Shown one piece after another: positions 26,672 through 37,225 of a DNA stretch of 64,000 nt; position 1 is the first letter of the stretch; each line of letters opens with the position of its first letter. The stretch comes from Acidovorax sp. SRB_14 (GTDB taxonomy: Bacteria > Pseudomonadota > Gammaproteobacteria > Burkholderiales > Burkholderiaceae_C). The notes beneath the pieces were generated by a model. That model made no database searches. It saw only the letters and a list, made by a program, of their open reading frames with translations, and had not been told where the DNA came from. The stretch covers positions 62,001 through 126,000 of the forward strand of contig NZ_MWOK01000007.1 of assembly GCF_012932145.1 (NCBI RefSeq), read 5' to 3'. Made by a program: the position numbers and the translations under genes.

Positions 26672-29545
26672 TTAGAGGGTCCGCGCGATTTCCTTGATCT
26701 CGAAGAACTCCAACTGGTCATTTTCCTTGATGTCGTTGTAGTTCTTGAGCTTGATACCGCACTCGAAGCCTTCCTTGACCTCGCGCACGTCGTCCTTGAG
26801 GCGCTTGAGCGAGTCGATCTCTCCGGTGTAGACGACCACGTTGTCGCGCAGCAAGCGGAACTTGGCATTGCGCGTGACATGGCCCGAGGTGATGTAGCTG
26901 CCGGCAATGGTGCCGATCTTGGTCGCCACGAACACGGTGCGGATCTCGGCCGTGCCGATGACTTCCTCGCGCTGCTCGGGAGCGAGCATGCCGGACATCG
27001 CCACCTTCAGCTCGTCCACGGCGTCGTAGATGATGCTGTAGTAGTGCAGGTCGACATCGTTGTTCTCGGCCAGCTTGCGCGCACCGGCATCGGCGCGCAC
27101 GTTGAAGCCGATGACGATGGCCTTGGAGGCGATCGCCAGGTTGATGTCGGACTCGCTGATGCCGCCCACGCCGGCGTACACCAGCTGCACCTTGACCTCG
27201 TCGGTCGAGAGCTTGAGCAGCGACTGCGACAGCGCTTCCTGTGAGCCCTGCACGTCGGCCTTGACGATGATGGGCAGGTGCTTGACCTCGCCCGCCGTCA
27301 TGTCGGCAAACATGTTCTCGAGCTTGGCCGCCTGCTGGCGTGCCAGCTTGGTGTTGCGGAACTTGCCGGCACGGTAGGTCGCGATTTCGCGCGCACGGCG
27401 CTCGTCGGACAGCACCATGAACTCGTCGCCGGCCTGCGGCACTTCGGTGAGGCCCTGGATTTCCACCGGGATCGATGGACCGGCCGTCTTGGTGACCTTG
27501 CCGTTTTCATCCAGCATGGCGCGCACGCGGCCAAAGGTCTGGCCGGCCAGCACCACGTCGCCCACCTTGAGCGTGCCGGACTGCACCAGCACCGTGGCGA
27601 CCGGGCCGCGGCCCTTGTCGAGCTGGGCTTCGATGACCAGGCCCTTGGCCATGGAGTCGACCGGCGCCTTGAGTTCCAGCACTTCAGCCTGCAGCAGCAC
27701 CTGCTCGAGCAGGGTGTCGATGCCAGCGCCCGTCTTGGACGACACCGGAACGAAGGGCGAGTCGCCGCCGTATTCCTCGGGCACCACCTCTTCGACCACC
27801 AGCTCCTGCTTGACGCGGTCGGGGTTGGCCTCGGGCTTGTCGGACTTGGTGATGGCGACCACGATGGGCACACCCGCCGCCTTGGCGTGCTTGATGGCTT
27901 CCTTGGTCTGCGGCATCACGCCGTCGTCGGCCGCCACCACCAGGATGACGATGTCGGTGGCCTGCGCGCCCCGGGCACGCATGGCCGTGAAGGCTTCGTG
28001 GCCGGGGGTGTCGAGGAACGACACCATGCCGCGCGGCGTTTTGACGTGGTAGGCGCCAATGTGCTGCGTGATGCCGCCGGCTTCGCCCGGCGCCACCTTG
28101 GCGCGGCGGATGTAGTCCAGCAGCGAGGTCTTGCCGTGGTCGACGTGGCCCATGACGGTGACGACAGGAGCGCGCGGCAGAAACTCGACGTCTTGCTGCG
28201 CGGTTTCGTGCTGGGCAAAGGCCTCAGGATCGTCCAGCGCAGCGACCAGCGCCTTGTGGCCCATTTCTTCCACGACGATCATCGCGGTGTCCTGGTCCAA
28301 CGGCTGGTTGATGGTGACCATCTGGCCCATCTTCATGAGCGCCTTGATGACTTCGGATGCCTTGATAGACATCTTGTGTGCGAGCTCAGACACCGTGATG
28401 GTTTCGGGCACGTGCACTTCGATGATGCGCGCCTCCACCGGAGCCTGGTGCATGGAGAGCGAGCCGCCCCGATCGCGGTCGTTGCCACGGCGGCCACCGC
28501 CACCGCGGGGTCCGCCGCGCCAGGCGCTGCTGCGGTTGGCACCACCACCGGTGTCGCCACGGGTTGGAATGCCCTTTTTCTTGGCCGGATCGCCCGCCCA
28601 GCTCGACGAGAGCTTGGCCGACTTGACTTCCTTGCCTGCGCCAGCGGCGGGCGCCGCAGCGGTGCCGGTGCGCGCGCCCGGGGTCACGGCAGGCTTGTGC
28701 AGCGTACCCTTCTTGGCGTCGCCGGTGACCGCGCGCGGCACGGGTTTGGGCTCTTCGGGCTTCTTGGCAACCATGACCTTCTTGGGCGTCGCCATCATGG
28801 TGCGGATGGCAGCCGCCTCGGCCAGGGCCTTGCGGCGGCGCTCTTCGAGGTCGGACGCACGTGCGGCCTCTTCCTGCGCACGGGCGCGGGATTCGGCTTC
28901 GGCCTTCTCGCGGGCCTCGGCCTGCGCGGCGGCGCGGGCGGCGGCTTCCGCAGCCTGCTCGCGGCTGGCTTCCTGCTTGACCGCAGAAGCCTGGGCCTTT
29001 TTCTCGGCTTCCTGGGCAGCGTAGGCAGCAGCGCGCTCAGCGGCTTCGCGTTCGCGGCGTTCGCGGTCTTCGCGCTCGCTGCGCTGCTCGGCCAGTTCAG
29101 TTTCCTGGCGGCTGATCAGCTCGGCCTGGCGGCGCGCTTCTTCCTCGCGGCGGGCCAGCTCCTTGTTCTCCGCCGCATGCGCCGCTTCCTGTGCCTGCAC
29201 GGAATCGGCAGCGTCGTCGTCCCCCACGGGAGCGTCAGCGCCGTCGTCACGTTTGACGAAGGTGCGCTTCTTGCGCACTTCCACCTGGATAGTGCGCGCC
29301 TTGCCCGAGGCATCGGCCTGCTTGATCTCGCTGGTGGACTTCTTCACCAGCGTGATTTTCTTGCGATCCCCGGACCCGCCGCCATGGCTGGCCTGCAGGT
29401 GCGCAAGCAGTTTTTGCTTGTCAGACTCGGTCAACGGATCGGACGAGGCAGCCTTGACCACTCCGGCAGACTTGAGCTGTTCGAGCAGGATTTCGGGGGT
29501 TTTTTTGAGTTCACTAGCGAACTCGGCGACAGTAATACTGGACAT
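26672..29545 (-). CDS. infB: Translation initiation factor IF-2
   Basis: A 957-aa GTPase that places initiator tRNA on the 30S subunit. The start [20 protein letters not shown] (ATG at 29545) is the IF2-N domain. A long Ala/Glu/Arg-rich linker covers about residues 110-260, a second IF2-N-like part follows at about 385-440 ([21 protein letters not shown]), then the G domain with [31 protein letters not shown] and [11 protein letters not shown], and C-terminal domains C1 and C2 ending [11 protein letters not shown]. Codons upstream of 29545 are in frame but not conserved. It lies 23 bp after nusA and 3 bp before rbfA. Confidence 0.98.
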   Translation of the reverse strand: MSSITVAEFASELKKTPEILLEQLKSAGVVKAASSDPLTESDKQKLLAHLQASHGGGSGDRKKITLVKKSTSEIKQADASGKARTIQVEVRKKRTFVKRDDGADAPVGDDDAADSVQAQEAAHAAENKELARREEEARRQAELISRQETELAEQRSEREDRERREREAAERAAAYAAQEAEKKAQASAVKQEASREQAAEAAARAAAQAEAREKAEAESRARAQEEAARASDLEERRRKALAEAAAIRTMMATPKKVMVAKKPEEPKPVPRAVTGDAKKGTLHKPAVTPGARTGTAAAPAAGAGKEVKSAKLSSSWAGDPAKKKGIPTRGDTGGGANRSSAWRGGPRGGGGRRGNDRDRGGSLSMHQAPVEARIIEVHVPETITVSELAHKMSIKASEVIKALMKMGQMVTINQPLDQDTAMIVVEEMGHKALVAALDDPEAFAQHETAQQDVEFLPRAPVVTVMGHVDHGKTSLLDYIRRAKVAPGEAGGITQHIGAYHVKTPRGMVSFLDTPGHEAFTAMRARGAQATDIVILVVAADDGVMPQTKEAIKHAKAAGVPIVVAITKSDKPEANPDRVKQELVVEEVVPEEYGGDSPFVPVSSKTGAGIDTLLEQVLLQAEVLELKAPVDSMAKGLVIEAQLDKGRGPVATVLVQSGTLKVGDVVLAGQTFGRVRAMLDENGKVTKTAGPSIPVEIQGLTEVPQAGDEFMVLSDERRAREIATYRAGKFRNTKLARQQAAKLENMFADMTAGEVKHLPIIVKADVQGSQEALSQSLLKLSTDEVKVQLVYAGVGGISESDINLAIASKAIVIGFNVRADAGARKLAENNDVDLHYYSIIYDAVDELKVAMSGMLAPEQREEVIGTAEIRTVFVATKIGTIAGSYITSGHVTRNAKFRLLRDNVVVYTGEIDSLKRLKDDVREVKEGFECGIKLKNYNDIKENDQLEFFEIKEIARTL

Positions 29546-29568
29546 ATGTGGTTCGTACCTCCCTGACC

Positions 29569-31056
29569 TTACTCTTGCCCTGCTGCGAACCAATGTTCGC
29601 GCGCCTTCAAAATCAAGGCGGTGGCATCTTCTGCGGACTGGCCGGTCAGGTCGGTCAGCTCATCAATGGCCAAATCGGCCAGATCATCACGCGTGTGCAC
29701 GCCACCTTCGGCGAGCTTGGCAATCAGTTCGGGCGTGACGCCCTCGAGATCGCGCAGATCCTGCGAAACGCTTTCGACGCTGTCTTCGCGGGCGATTTCC
29801 ATGGTCAGCAGCACGTCCTTGGCACGGGCGCGCAACTCGTTCACGGTGTCCTCGTCGAAGCTCTCGATGTCCAGCATTTCCTGCAACGGCACGTAGGCCA
29901 CCTCTTCGAGGCTTTCGAAGCCCTCGGCAATCAGGATGTCGGCAATTTCCTGGTCCACGTCGAGCTTTTCCATGAACAGGCGGCGTGCCGTATCGGTCTC
30001 GTCGGCCTGCTTCTGGGCCGACTCGGCGGCATCCATGATGTTGATTTTCCACCCCGTAAGGTCGGAAGCCAGGCGCACGTTCTGCCCGCCACGGCCAATG
30101 GCGATGGCCAGGTTCTCTTCGTCCACGACCACGTCCATGGCGTGCTTTTCTTCATCCACGACGATGGAGGACACATTCGCCGGCGCCAGCGCACCGATCA
30201 CGAACTGCGCCGGGTCCTCGGACCACAGCACGATGTCCACGCGCTCGCCGGCCAGCTCGGTGGTGACGGCGTTGACACGCGTGCCGCGCACACCCACACA
30301 GGTGCCGATGGGGTCGACGCGGCGGTCGTGCGAAAGCACGGCAATCTTGGCGCGGCTGCCCGGGTCGCGCGCGCAGCTCTTGATCTCGAGCAGGCCCTGT
30401 TCGATCTCGGGCACCTCGTGGCGGAACAGCTCGACCATGAACTCGGGCGCCGAGCGCGACAGGATGATGGGCGCGCCGCGCAGCGTCAGGTCCACGTCCA
30501 TGATCATGGCGCGAACCCGGTCGCCGTTGCGCAGGTTTTCCTTGGGAATCATCTCGCTGCGGCGCAGGCGGCCTTCGACGCGGCCCGACTCGACGATCAG
30601 GTCGCCCTTGTCCATGCGCTTGACGGTGCCGGTGAAGATCCTTTCGCCGCGCGACATGAAGTCGTTGAGCAGCATCTCGCGCTCGGCATCGCGGATTTTC
30701 TGCAGGATGACCTGCTTGGCCGCCATGGCGCCGATGCGGCCGATCGGCACGGACTCGATGGCTTCTTCGATGTATTCGCCGACTTCGATGTCGGCAATGC
30801 GCTCGCGCGCATCCATCAGCAGCTCTTCGGCTTCGGGGTTCTGCAGGCCGGCATCGTCCGGCACCACCAGCCAGCGGCGGAAGGTTTCGTAATTTCCACT
30901 GTCACGGTCGACGGACACGCGAATGTCGACCTCGCCCTGGTACAGCTTCTTGGTGGCTTGCGCCAAAGCCAGCTCCACAGCGCCCAGCACCACATCGCGC
31001 TCAACGTTCTTTTCGCGTGAAATGGCATCTACCAACATCAACAATTCGCGATTCAT
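29569..31056 (-). CDS. nusA: Transcription termination/antitermination factor NusA
   Basis: A 495-aa RNA polymerase-binding factor. The N-terminal domain starts [19 protein letters not shown]; the S1 domain is at about 135-200 ([26 protein letters not shown]); two KH domains follow ([42 protein letters not shown]-like, read here as [14 protein letters not shown]); two acidic C-terminal repeats ([39 protein letters not shown]) match the length of the E. coli protein. It lies between rimP and infB as in most proteobacteria. Confidence 0.98.
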   Translation of the reverse strand: MNRELLMLVDAISREKNVERDVVLGAVELALAQATKKLYQGEVDIRVSVDRDSGNYETFRRWLVVPDDAGLQNPEAEELLMDARERIADIEVGEYIEEAIESVPIGRIGAMAAKQVILQKIRDAEREMLLNDFMSRGERIFTGTVKRMDKGDLIVESGRVEGRLRRSEMIPKENLRNGDRVRAMIMDVDLTLRGAPIILSRSAPEFMVELFRHEVPEIEQGLLEIKSCARDPGSRAKIAVLSHDRRVDPIGTCVGVRGTRVNAVTTELAGERVDIVLWSEDPAQFVIGALAPANVSSIVVDEEKHAMDVVVDEENLAIAIGRGGQNVRLASDLTGWKINIMDAAESAQKQADETDTARRLFMEKLDVDQEIADILIAEGFESLEEVAYVPLQEMLDIESFDEDTVNELRARAKDVLLTMEIAREDSVESVSQDLRDLEGVTPELIAKLAEGGVHTRDDLADLAIDELTDLTGQSAEDATALILKAREHWFAAGQE

Positions 31057-31129
31057 GCGACGACTCTCCTGTTTCTATCATCCGGCGGCCGCGGCCCTGC
31101 GGCCCCAGCCCACCACAACATCCAGCAGC

Positions 31130-31720
31130 TCAATCCGGCAATGGCTCGGACTTTGCCCCCCGCCCCTTGAAATCAACGATTGGCGCCAGCCGCGCCTCCC
31201 GCAGCTCGCCGAGCACGAAGCCCAGCACCTGCAGGGGGGCTGGCACCCGCTTCTTGCTCACTCTTTGACCAGGTTTGGGCGCTGGCTCGTCGCTCCAGAC
31301 GATTTGCCAACCACCGGCTTCGGCACGCTCGAGCGTGCCTCGAAATTTCTTGCGGTTCGCGCTGACCTGACCGGCAGCGGCAACCCCCATGGGCGCCTTG
31401 AGCGCGAGATCGATCACCGAGCCCTCAAAACGCACAAAATCCTGCTCGTGGCGCAAAGGCCGATCAATCCCGGGCGAAGACACCTCCAGCCGCTTGTAGT
31501 CGACGCCGTCGACTTCGAGCGCAAACTGCAGCTGGCGCGTGACTTTCTCGCAGTCTTCCACGGTCACGTACTGCTCGGGCACTGCGCCCGCGCCCTCGGC
31601 AGGCGCCTGCCACGGCCAATCGATGGTGATGCGCAGCAGGCCACCGGCGGAGCGCTCAATCTCCACCAGGTCATAACCCAGTCCTGTCACGGTTTGCTCA
31701 ACGATTTGCTGCAGTGCCAC
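31130..31720 (-). CDS. rimP: Ribosome maturation factor RimP
   Basis: A 196-aa protein needed for 30S maturation. LQQIVEQTVTGLGYDLVEIE, RITIDWP, VTVEDCEKVTRQLQFALEVDG and the VSSPGIDRPLRHEQDFVRFEG block identify it. The start codon is GTG (31720-31718) with no clear Shine-Dalgarno, so translation may be weak or regulated. It is the first gene of the rimP-nusA-infB-rbfA-truB-typA run; the upstream gap contains a hairpin with T-tract (31793-31825). Confidence 0.96.
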   Translation of the reverse strand: MALQQIVEQTVTGLGYDLVEIERSAGGLLRITIDWPWQAPAEGAGAVPEQYVTVEDCEKVTRQLQFALEVDGVDYKRLEVSSPGIDRPLRHEQDFVRFEGSVIDLALKAPMGVAAAGQVSANRKKFRGTLERAEAGGWQIVWSDEPAPKPGQRVSKKRVPAPLQVLGFVLGELREARLAPIVDFKGRGAKSEPLPD

Positions 31721-31792
31721 GTGTATCTATTCAATCCCGGAAATACAAAAAACCCGATAACCCCTGAGGCTTCGAGCTCCAAAAGCAAACGA

Positions 31793-31825
31793 CCAAAAAA
31801 AACGGGCGGTGGGTACCCGCCCGTT
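31793..31825 (-). terminator. Hairpin and T-tract between the SNF2-like gene and rimP
   Basis: Stem AACGGGCGG (31801-31809) with CCGCCCGTT (31817-31825), loop of 7. On the minus strand it is followed by eight Ts (As at 31793-31800). It is 145 bp past the SNF2-like gene stop and 73 bp before rimP, so it is either that gene's terminator or an attenuator in the rimP leader. Confidence 0.75.
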
Positions 31826-31970
31826 TGGTCGTGAGGACGGTATTGTAGCCTGCAACGCGTTGATTTGCAAAGATCCTGCCTTGTTTCGCAGCATGGGGCA
31901 CAGGCGCGAACCCGCAAGCCAGATTTCATGCCAAAAAGCCGTCCGGCCCTTTCTTCACCTGGGAAGACAG

Positions 31971-34900
31971 CTATGAACTCGATAGCGGCTTGAGCAGCTC
32001 GACGAGGTCGCCCTCGCTAAAAAGCGGTTCTTGGCGCCCTTCGTGCCCGCCGTAGAGGCTGCCCGCCAGCTGCGCCTTGCGCTCCTGCAGCGCCAGAATG
32101 CGCTCCTCGAGCGTGTCCTGCGCCACCAGCTTGAGCACCCACACGCTCTGCGCCTGGCCGATGCGGTGGGCCCGGTCGGTGGCCTGCTGCTCGGCGGCGG
32201 GGTTCCACCACGGGTCGTAGTGGATCACGGTGTCGGCCTGCGGCAGGTTCAGGCCCACGCCCCCGGCCTTGAGACTGATGAGGAACAGCGGCACCTCGCC
32301 GCGGGTGAAACGCTCGATGGTCTGGTCGCGGCGCTGGCTCTGCCCGGTGAGTTTGGCCCAGGGCAGCTGGCGCTTTTTGAGCTCGGCCTCGATCAGCGCG
32401 AGCATGCTGGTGAACTGCGAGAACAGCAGAATGCGCCGCCCCTCGGCCAGCATGCCGGGCAGCAGCTCCATCAACTGCTCCAGCTTGGCCGAGGCCTTCA
32501 CCTTTTTTGCGGCCTCCAGCGGCACCAGTTGCGGGTCGCAGCACACCTGGCGCAGTCTGAGCAAGGCGTCCAGGATGGTGATCTGCGACTTCGCCAGGCC
32601 TTCCCTCGCCAGCGCCTCGCGCACGGTTTTTTCGGTCCCCAGGCGAATCGTTTCGTAGAGGTCGGCCTGCGCGCCCGACAGCGCCACGCGCACCACGGTT
32701 TCAACCTTGGGCGGCAGCTCGCTCGCCACCAGTGCTTTGCTGCGGCGCAGCATGAACGGCGCGGTGCGGGCGCGCAGCTGCGCCAGGCGCCCGGTGTCGC
32801 CCTGCTTTTCGATCGGCGTGCGAAACCATTCGCCAAAGCGCTTCTGGCTGCCGAGAAAGCCCGGCATCAGGAAATGGAACAGGCTCCAGACCTCGCCCAG
32901 ATGGTTTTCCATGGGCGTACCCGACAGGCACAGGCGGTGCTGTGCCTGCAGCTGGCCCGCCACCTGTGCGGCGTGCGTGCTGGCGTTCTTGATGTGCTGC
33001 GCCTCGTCGAGCACCACGAGGTGCCACCGCGCGGCCAGCCAGCGCGCGCGGTCGCGCTGTAGCAGCGAATACGGCGCGATCACGATGTCGTGCGCCGCCA
33101 TCGACTCGGCCACGGCGTGGCGCTCCTTGCCATGCAGCACCAGGCAGCGCAGCTGCGGGCAAAAGCGCGCGGCCTCGCGCTGCCAGTTGCCCAGCAGGCT
33201 GACGGGCGCGATGACCAGCGCCGGGTGCGTGAGGCGACCTGCGTCCTTCTCGACCTGGATGTGCGCCAGCGTCTGCAGCGTCTTGCCCAGGCCCATGTCG
33301 TCGGCCAGGATGCCGGCGAGGCCGTGGGCGCGCAGGAACTGGAGCCAGTTCAGGCCCTGGCGCTGGTATGGGCGCAGTTCGGCCTGCACGCTGGCGGGCA
33401 CCGGCACCTCGGGCAATGTGCCCTGCCCCTTGAGCTGCTGGACCAGGGCGCGCAACCCTGCCGCGCCCTGCCACACGGCGCCCTCGCCCAACGCAGCGCT
33501 CACGCGCAATGCGTCCAGGCGCGAGAGCCGGAGGCTGTCTCCGGCGAAGTCGTGCGCCCTCTCGCCCACCAGGTCGAGCAGCGCGGCCATCCAGGGCTGC
33601 AAGGCGTCGGTGGCCAGGCGCACAAAGCCCCCGCGAACGGGCGTGCGCAGATAGACGAAGGGCGGCAGCGTCGGCAAGCCGGTGACCGGATCGGGCGGCT
33701 GCGCAGCGGCCGCCGAAATCAGCTCGGGCAGCGACGGCAGGATGTTGTGGCGCTGGCCGCCGACCTCCATGCCGAGCGACAGATCGAACCAGGGCGAGAG
33801 CCCTGCCCCCACGGCCGCGCCGCCGGCCGGTTGCAGCTGCACGTCCGGCCCCTGGGCATGCGCGATCCAGCCGTCGAGATCGGCGTCCAGCGTGAGCGCA
33901 AACCCGGCGGCGCGCAGCGCCTCGAAGCCGTGGTCGGCCCAGTGCATCCAGGCATGCTGGGGCTGGGCCCCGGGGATGCCGAAGCCGCCCCCTTCGCTGC
34001 CCTGCAGCCCCAGGCCCTGCAGTCGGTCGATGGCGCCCTGTTCGGCCGGACCATCGCGCTGCAGCAGCACGGGCCCGGTGGGGCCGTCCACCAGCAGCGA
34101 AAGCGGCTGGTCCGACCACCAGCCGACGCAGCCGTGGTAGTCAAAGCGCAGCTGCGCCGTGATGAGGCCTTTGGCGGGCACCTCGCCGGCCGGCGTGGGC
34201 GACAGGTGCAGGCGCGCCACGGGCGCAATGCCGGTGAGCCGCGCGGCGCCGTGCAGCGCCGGCGGCAGCGGCACGGGGCCCAGGCGCTGCAGCAGGCCGG
34301 CCTGGTGCTTGTGCAGCGCCGACGCGGTGAACGACGGCGCCTGGAGCAGCACTTCCAGCTGCGCGGGCGCCAGGCCATCACCCTGCACCGGGCCGCACCG
34401 GCCGCGCGCCGCATCCAGGTACAACGGCGGGCTGTGGTGGCAGAGCGTCGCTGTGGCACTGGCCAGGTTGGCGCGCAGCGTCCACGCGCTCTCGCGGCCG
34501 GGGGCGCTGGCGGGCTCTTCGTGCCAATGCCAGGCCGGCGCCAGCGCCTGCCCCCACTGCAGTGGCGCACCGAGGGCGGCCCCTTGCACGTCGGCAAACA
34601 GGCGCCCGGTGCCGGCGGCCTGCTGCAGCGCCTGCACGCCCACCGCGCCATCGACCACGGCGCAGGGTGCAGCGTGGTGGGCGGAGTAATAAGCGCCCTG
34701 CGCCAGGCTCAGTGCGCGCAACAGCTGCAGCACCTGGCGGTCGGCCTCGCTGGCGCGGTCGTAAGCGGCCTGGCCCTTGCCGGGCGGGGTGCGGATGCGC
34801 TGGGGCTTGGACCATCCGCCCGTGGCCTGGGGACGCGAGAGCACGGCTTCGAGCTGCAGCTGCGGCGCGCTGCGCGGCGCACCGATGGCCGTCAGCAGGT

Positions 34901-35411
34901 ACAGGTACTGCTCGGGCGGCCGCTCGCCGGGGCCACCGCGGCGCGCGGTGCCCGGCCGCGGCGCGCCGCTCTGCCCGCAGACCTGGTCCAGGGCGTCGAA
35001 CCAGCGCAGCAGGCACGCTTCGGCTTCCCCTCGCTCGGCCTCGGCGCTGCGCGCCTGCAGCGTCTGGCGCAGCGCGGCGGCGGGCAGGTGCTCGAAGCCC
35101 TGCCACCGCCCCTCTGCCGCCTCTGCGAGCACGGCCACGGTGTGCTTGCACTGGCGCGCCACCGGACAGCAGCAGTCGCCGTCGAAAGAGTCCACCGTGC
35201 CGTCGTCCCGCAGAGACAGCTCGATCGACACGCTGTGGGGCTGGCGCCGTGTGTCCTGCACCTGGCCTTGCAGCAGCCACCGGTCGCGCAGCGGCGCCAC
35301 ATCCACACCCAGCACCTGGCCGCCGCGCTGCAGCGCCAGGCCGCGCTGCCAGGCGCCGCTGTCGCACTGCGGCTGCAGCGAAGGCAGGTCGAACCAGGGC
35401 GTGTCTTGCAT
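31971..35411 (-). CDS. SWIM zinc-finger SNF2-family helicase-like protein
   Basis: A 1146-aa protein. The SWIM-type zinc finger C-x-C-x5-C-x-H is at residues 80-90 (C80, C82, C88, H90). The SNF2 ATPase occupies the C-terminal half: motif I DDMGLGKT near residue 703, motif II DEAQ near 800, LSGTPMEN, then the second RecA domain with LLFSQFTSMLALIEAEL, LISLKAGGVGLNL and QATDRAHRIGQ. Bacterial SNF2 proteins of this layout (HepA-like, often called DEAD/DEAH box helicases) are thought to remodel DNA- or RNA polymerase-bound complexes; the target here is unknown. It stands alone, read leftward, with a repeat copy just upstream. Confidence 0.93.
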   Translation of the reverse strand: MQDTPWFDLPSLQPQCDSGAWQRGLALQRGGQVLGVDVAPLRDRWLLQGQVQDTRRQPHSVSIELSLRDDGTVDSFDGDCCCPVARQCKHTVAVLAEAAEGRWQGFEHLPAAALRQTLQARSAEAERGEAEACLLRWFDALDQVCGQSGAPRPGTARRGGPGERPPEQYLYLLTAIGAPRSAPQLQLEAVLSRPQATGGWSKPQRIRTPPGKGQAAYDRASEADRQVLQLLRALSLAQGAYYSAHHAAPCAVVDGAVGVQALQQAAGTGRLFADVQGAALGAPLQWGQALAPAWHWHEEPASAPGRESAWTLRANLASATATLCHHSPPLYLDAARGRCGPVQGDGLAPAQLEVLLQAPSFTASALHKHQAGLLQRLGPVPLPPALHGAARLTGIAPVARLHLSPTPAGEVPAKGLITAQLRFDYHGCVGWWSDQPLSLLVDGPTGPVLLQRDGPAEQGAIDRLQGLGLQGSEGGGFGIPGAQPQHAWMHWADHGFEALRAAGFALTLDADLDGWIAHAQGPDVQLQPAGGAAVGAGLSPWFDLSLGMEVGGQRHNILPSLPELISAAAAQPPDPVTGLPTLPPFVYLRTPVRGGFVRLATDALQPWMAALLDLVGERAHDFAGDSLRLSRLDALRVSAALGEGAVWQGAAGLRALVQQLKGQGTLPEVPVPASVQAELRPYQRQGLNWLQFLRAHGLAGILADDMGLGKTLQTLAHIQVEKDAGRLTHPALVIAPVSLLGNWQREAARFCPQLRCLVLHGKERHAVAESMAAHDIVIAPYSLLQRDRARWLAARWHLVVLDEAQHIKNASTHAAQVAGQLQAQHRLCLSGTPMENHLGEVWSLFHFLMPGFLGSQKRFGEWFRTPIEKQGDTGRLAQLRARTAPFMLRRSKALVASELPPKVETVVRVALSGAQADLYETIRLGTEKTVREALAREGLAKSQITILDALLRLRQVCCDPQLVPLEAAKKVKASAKLEQLMELLPGMLAEGRRILLFSQFTSMLALIEAELKKRQLPWAKLTGQSQRRDQTIERFTRGEVPLFLISLKAGGVGLNLPQADTVIHYDPWWNPAAEQQATDRAHRIGQAQSVWVLKLVAQDTLEERILALQERKAQLAGSLYGGHEGRQEPLFSEGDLVELLKPLSSS

Positions 35412-35422
35412 GGAATTCAGTG

Positions 35423-35471
35423 AAATACGCCTCTAACCCTTATCGGGTAAGCGCAAGAGGCTATCAAAAAA
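35423..35471 (+). repeat. Dispersed palindromic repeat, copy 5
   Basis: CGCCTCTAACCCTTATC, then GTAAGCGCAAGAGGCTATCAA, bounded by A-runs. Intergenic, between the thioredoxin-like gene and the SNF2-like gene. Confidence 0.7.
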
Positions 35472-35525
35472 GGAGTGGATGGCCGGGCCAGCCAGCGGCC
35501 CGCGCACGCTGCGCGGGACCCCGGC

Positions 35526-35918
35526 TCACTGCGCGTGGGCGGCGCGCACGCGCTCGAACACGGCCTGGGCCTGTGCCGACACGGCCGACGGGGGCGGCGG
35601 CGCGTCCTGCAGGCTGGCCAGCAGGCGGGCCAGCACCGGGGCCTGGGGCAGCAGCGGCCCGAGGAACCGCGCCTGCTGGCCGTCGGCGATCAGCAGCGTG
35701 GGAAAGGTTTCCACGTCCAGGTCCCCCGCCAGGTCTTCCTCGTCTTCCACGTCGACCCAGACAAAGCGCGCCCCGGGGTGGGCCTGCGCGAGGGCGTCGA
35801 ACAGCGCGCGGTAGTCGCGGCACACGCCGCACCAGTTGGCGCACAGGCACACCACCCACCAGGCGGCGGACGGGGTTGCGGAGGACTCGGTAGCGGGCGC
35901 CGGCGAGGGGTGGTTCAT
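35526..35918 (-). CDS. Thioredoxin-like protein
   Basis: A 130-aa protein with the thioredoxin active site in CLCANWCGVCRDYRALFDAL (WCGVC, near residues 29-33), the cis-Pro strand ETFPTLLI and the VWVDVEDEEDLAG segment. It lacks a signal peptide. An Ala/Pro-rich tail ends the protein. The ATG at 35918 is 14 bp after the cytochrome gene stop, so it is the third gene of a cytochrome operon; it could help with cytochrome maturation, although that would normally need export. Confidence 0.85.
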   Translation of the reverse strand: MNHPSPAPATESSATPSAAWWVVCLCANWCGVCRDYRALFDALAQAHPGARFVWVDVEDEEDLAGDLDVETFPTLLIADGQQARFLGPLLPQAPVLARLLASLQDAPPPPSAVSAQAQAVFERVRAAHAQ

Positions 35919-35932
35919 GGCAGGTAAGGGAC

Positions 35933-37225
35933 TCAGGGACCGCGCCGCTCTCGGACGCGATAAGCGTCGATGGTAGCGACCCCGGAGGCCTGGTTGCCCC
36001 AGGACTGGCGCACGAACGAGGTGACGGCCGCCACATCGTCGTCGCGCAGCACCTGCATGAACGGCGGCATGCCGTGCGGTCGCGGGTTGCCCGCCGTGGC
36101 CGGCAGGTAGCCGCCCTGCAGCACCACGCGCAGCACATTGGTCGGATCGGCCAGCGCCACCGCGCGGTTGCCGGCCAGCGCCGGGAAGGCGCCGGGCTTG
36201 CCCTGGCCGCGGTCGCCGTGGCACTGGGCGCACTGCTGCTCGTAGACCTTGGCGCCGCGCTCGAGCGTGGCGGCCGGCGCTGCCGGCGCGGCCACGGCCA
36301 CGCTCTCTTGCTGCGGCAGCGCCTGCAGGTACACCGCCATGGCGCGTGCGTCGGCGTCGGTCAGATACTGCGTGCTGTTGAAGACCACCTCGGCCATGGG
36401 CCCGAGGGCCGAGCCGTGCGGCGCCACGCCGGTTTTCAGCAGCGCCACCACGTGTTCCAGCGGCCACTGCGCCACGCCGGCCTCGGCGGCGGCGTTGAGC
36501 GCGGGCGCATACCAGTTCTGCACCGGGATCAGGCCGCCGCCAAAGGCGCGCGCCTCGCTGCTGGCGCCTAGGGCGTTGCGCGGCGTGTGGCAGGCGGCGC
36601 AGTGTCCCAGGCCGTTGACCAGGTAGGCGCCGCGGTTCCAGTCGAGCGACTGGGCCGGATCGGACGCGGGCTCCTGCACGGCCGTGCCCGGCGTGAAGAA
36701 CAGCGCCCGCCAGCCCGCCAGCGCCGCCTGCGTGTTGTACGGAAAGCGCAGCGCGTGCGGCCGGTTCGCCTGCGCCACGGCCGGCAGGCTGCGCAGGTAG
36801 GCATACATGGCGTCAGAATCCGGCCGCGTGACCTGCGTGTAGTTGGGGTACGGGAACGCGGGGTACAGCAGGCGCCCGTCCTTGGAGCGGCCGTTGTGCA
36901 GGGCGCGCCAGAACTCGGCCGCCGACCAGTTGCCGATGCCGGTGGCGGCGTCGGGCGTGAGGTTGGAGGTGTGGACCACGCCGAACGGCGTATCGATGCC
37001 GCGCCCGCCCGCATAGGGTGCGCCGCCCTGCGGGGTGTGGCAGCCCATGCAGTTGCCGGCCCGTGCCAGATAGGCGCCGCGCGCTACCAATTCAGGGGTC
37101 GATGTGAACGCCTGCGGCGTCGCCGGCAAGGCGTCTTCGCCGCTCAGGTTCAGCGACACCACGGCAGCCGCCGCCACCACCAGCACGGCCGCGAGCGCGG
37201 CCAGGGTCCAGAGCGCGCGCTTCAT
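35933..37225 (-). CDS. Tri-heme cytochrome c (alcohol/gluconate dehydrogenase cytochrome subunit type)
   Basis: A 430-aa protein with an N-terminal membrane anchor or signal (residues 8-28) and three CxxCH heme sites: CMGCH near residue 60, CAACH near 210 and CAQCH near 340. The landmarks RGAYLARAGNCMGCHTP, SNLTPDAATGIGNW, RGAYLVNGLGHCAACHTPRN and GYLPATAGNPRPHGMPPF belong to the membrane-bound cytochrome c subunit of quinoprotein and flavin dehydrogenases. No dehydrogenase gene is next to it, so the electron donor is unknown. The start overlaps the upstream cytochrome gene (ATGA at 37222-37225). Confidence 0.9.
   Translation of the reverse strand: MKRALWTLAALAAVLVVAAAAVVSLNLSGEDALPATPQAFTSTPELVARGAYLARAGNCMGCHTPQGGAPYAGGRGIDTPFGVVHTSNLTPDAATGIGNWSAAEFWRALHNGRSKDGRLLYPAFPYPNYTQVTRPDSDAMYAYLRSLPAVAQANRPHALRFPYNTQAALAGWRALFFTPGTAVQEPASDPAQSLDWNRGAYLVNGLGHCAACHTPRNALGASSEARAFGGGLIPVQNWYAPALNAAAEAGVAQWPLEHVVALLKTGVAPHGSALGPMAEVVFNSTQYLTDADARAMAVYLQALPQQESVAVAAPAAPAATLERGAKVYEQQCAQCHGDRGQGKPGAFPALAGNRAVALADPTNVLRVVLQGGYLPATAGNPRPHGMPPFMQVLRDDDVAAVTSFVRQSWGNQASGVATIDAYRVRERRGP

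Noticed and set aside
27278-29566. A 762-codon plus-strand frame opposite infB
   Set aside because: Shadow of infB; no start signal and no family.
33090-35423. A 777-codon plus-strand frame opposite the SNF2-like gene
   Set aside because: Same GC artefact; the minus-strand protein has complete helicase motifs and the plus-strand product is compositional noise.
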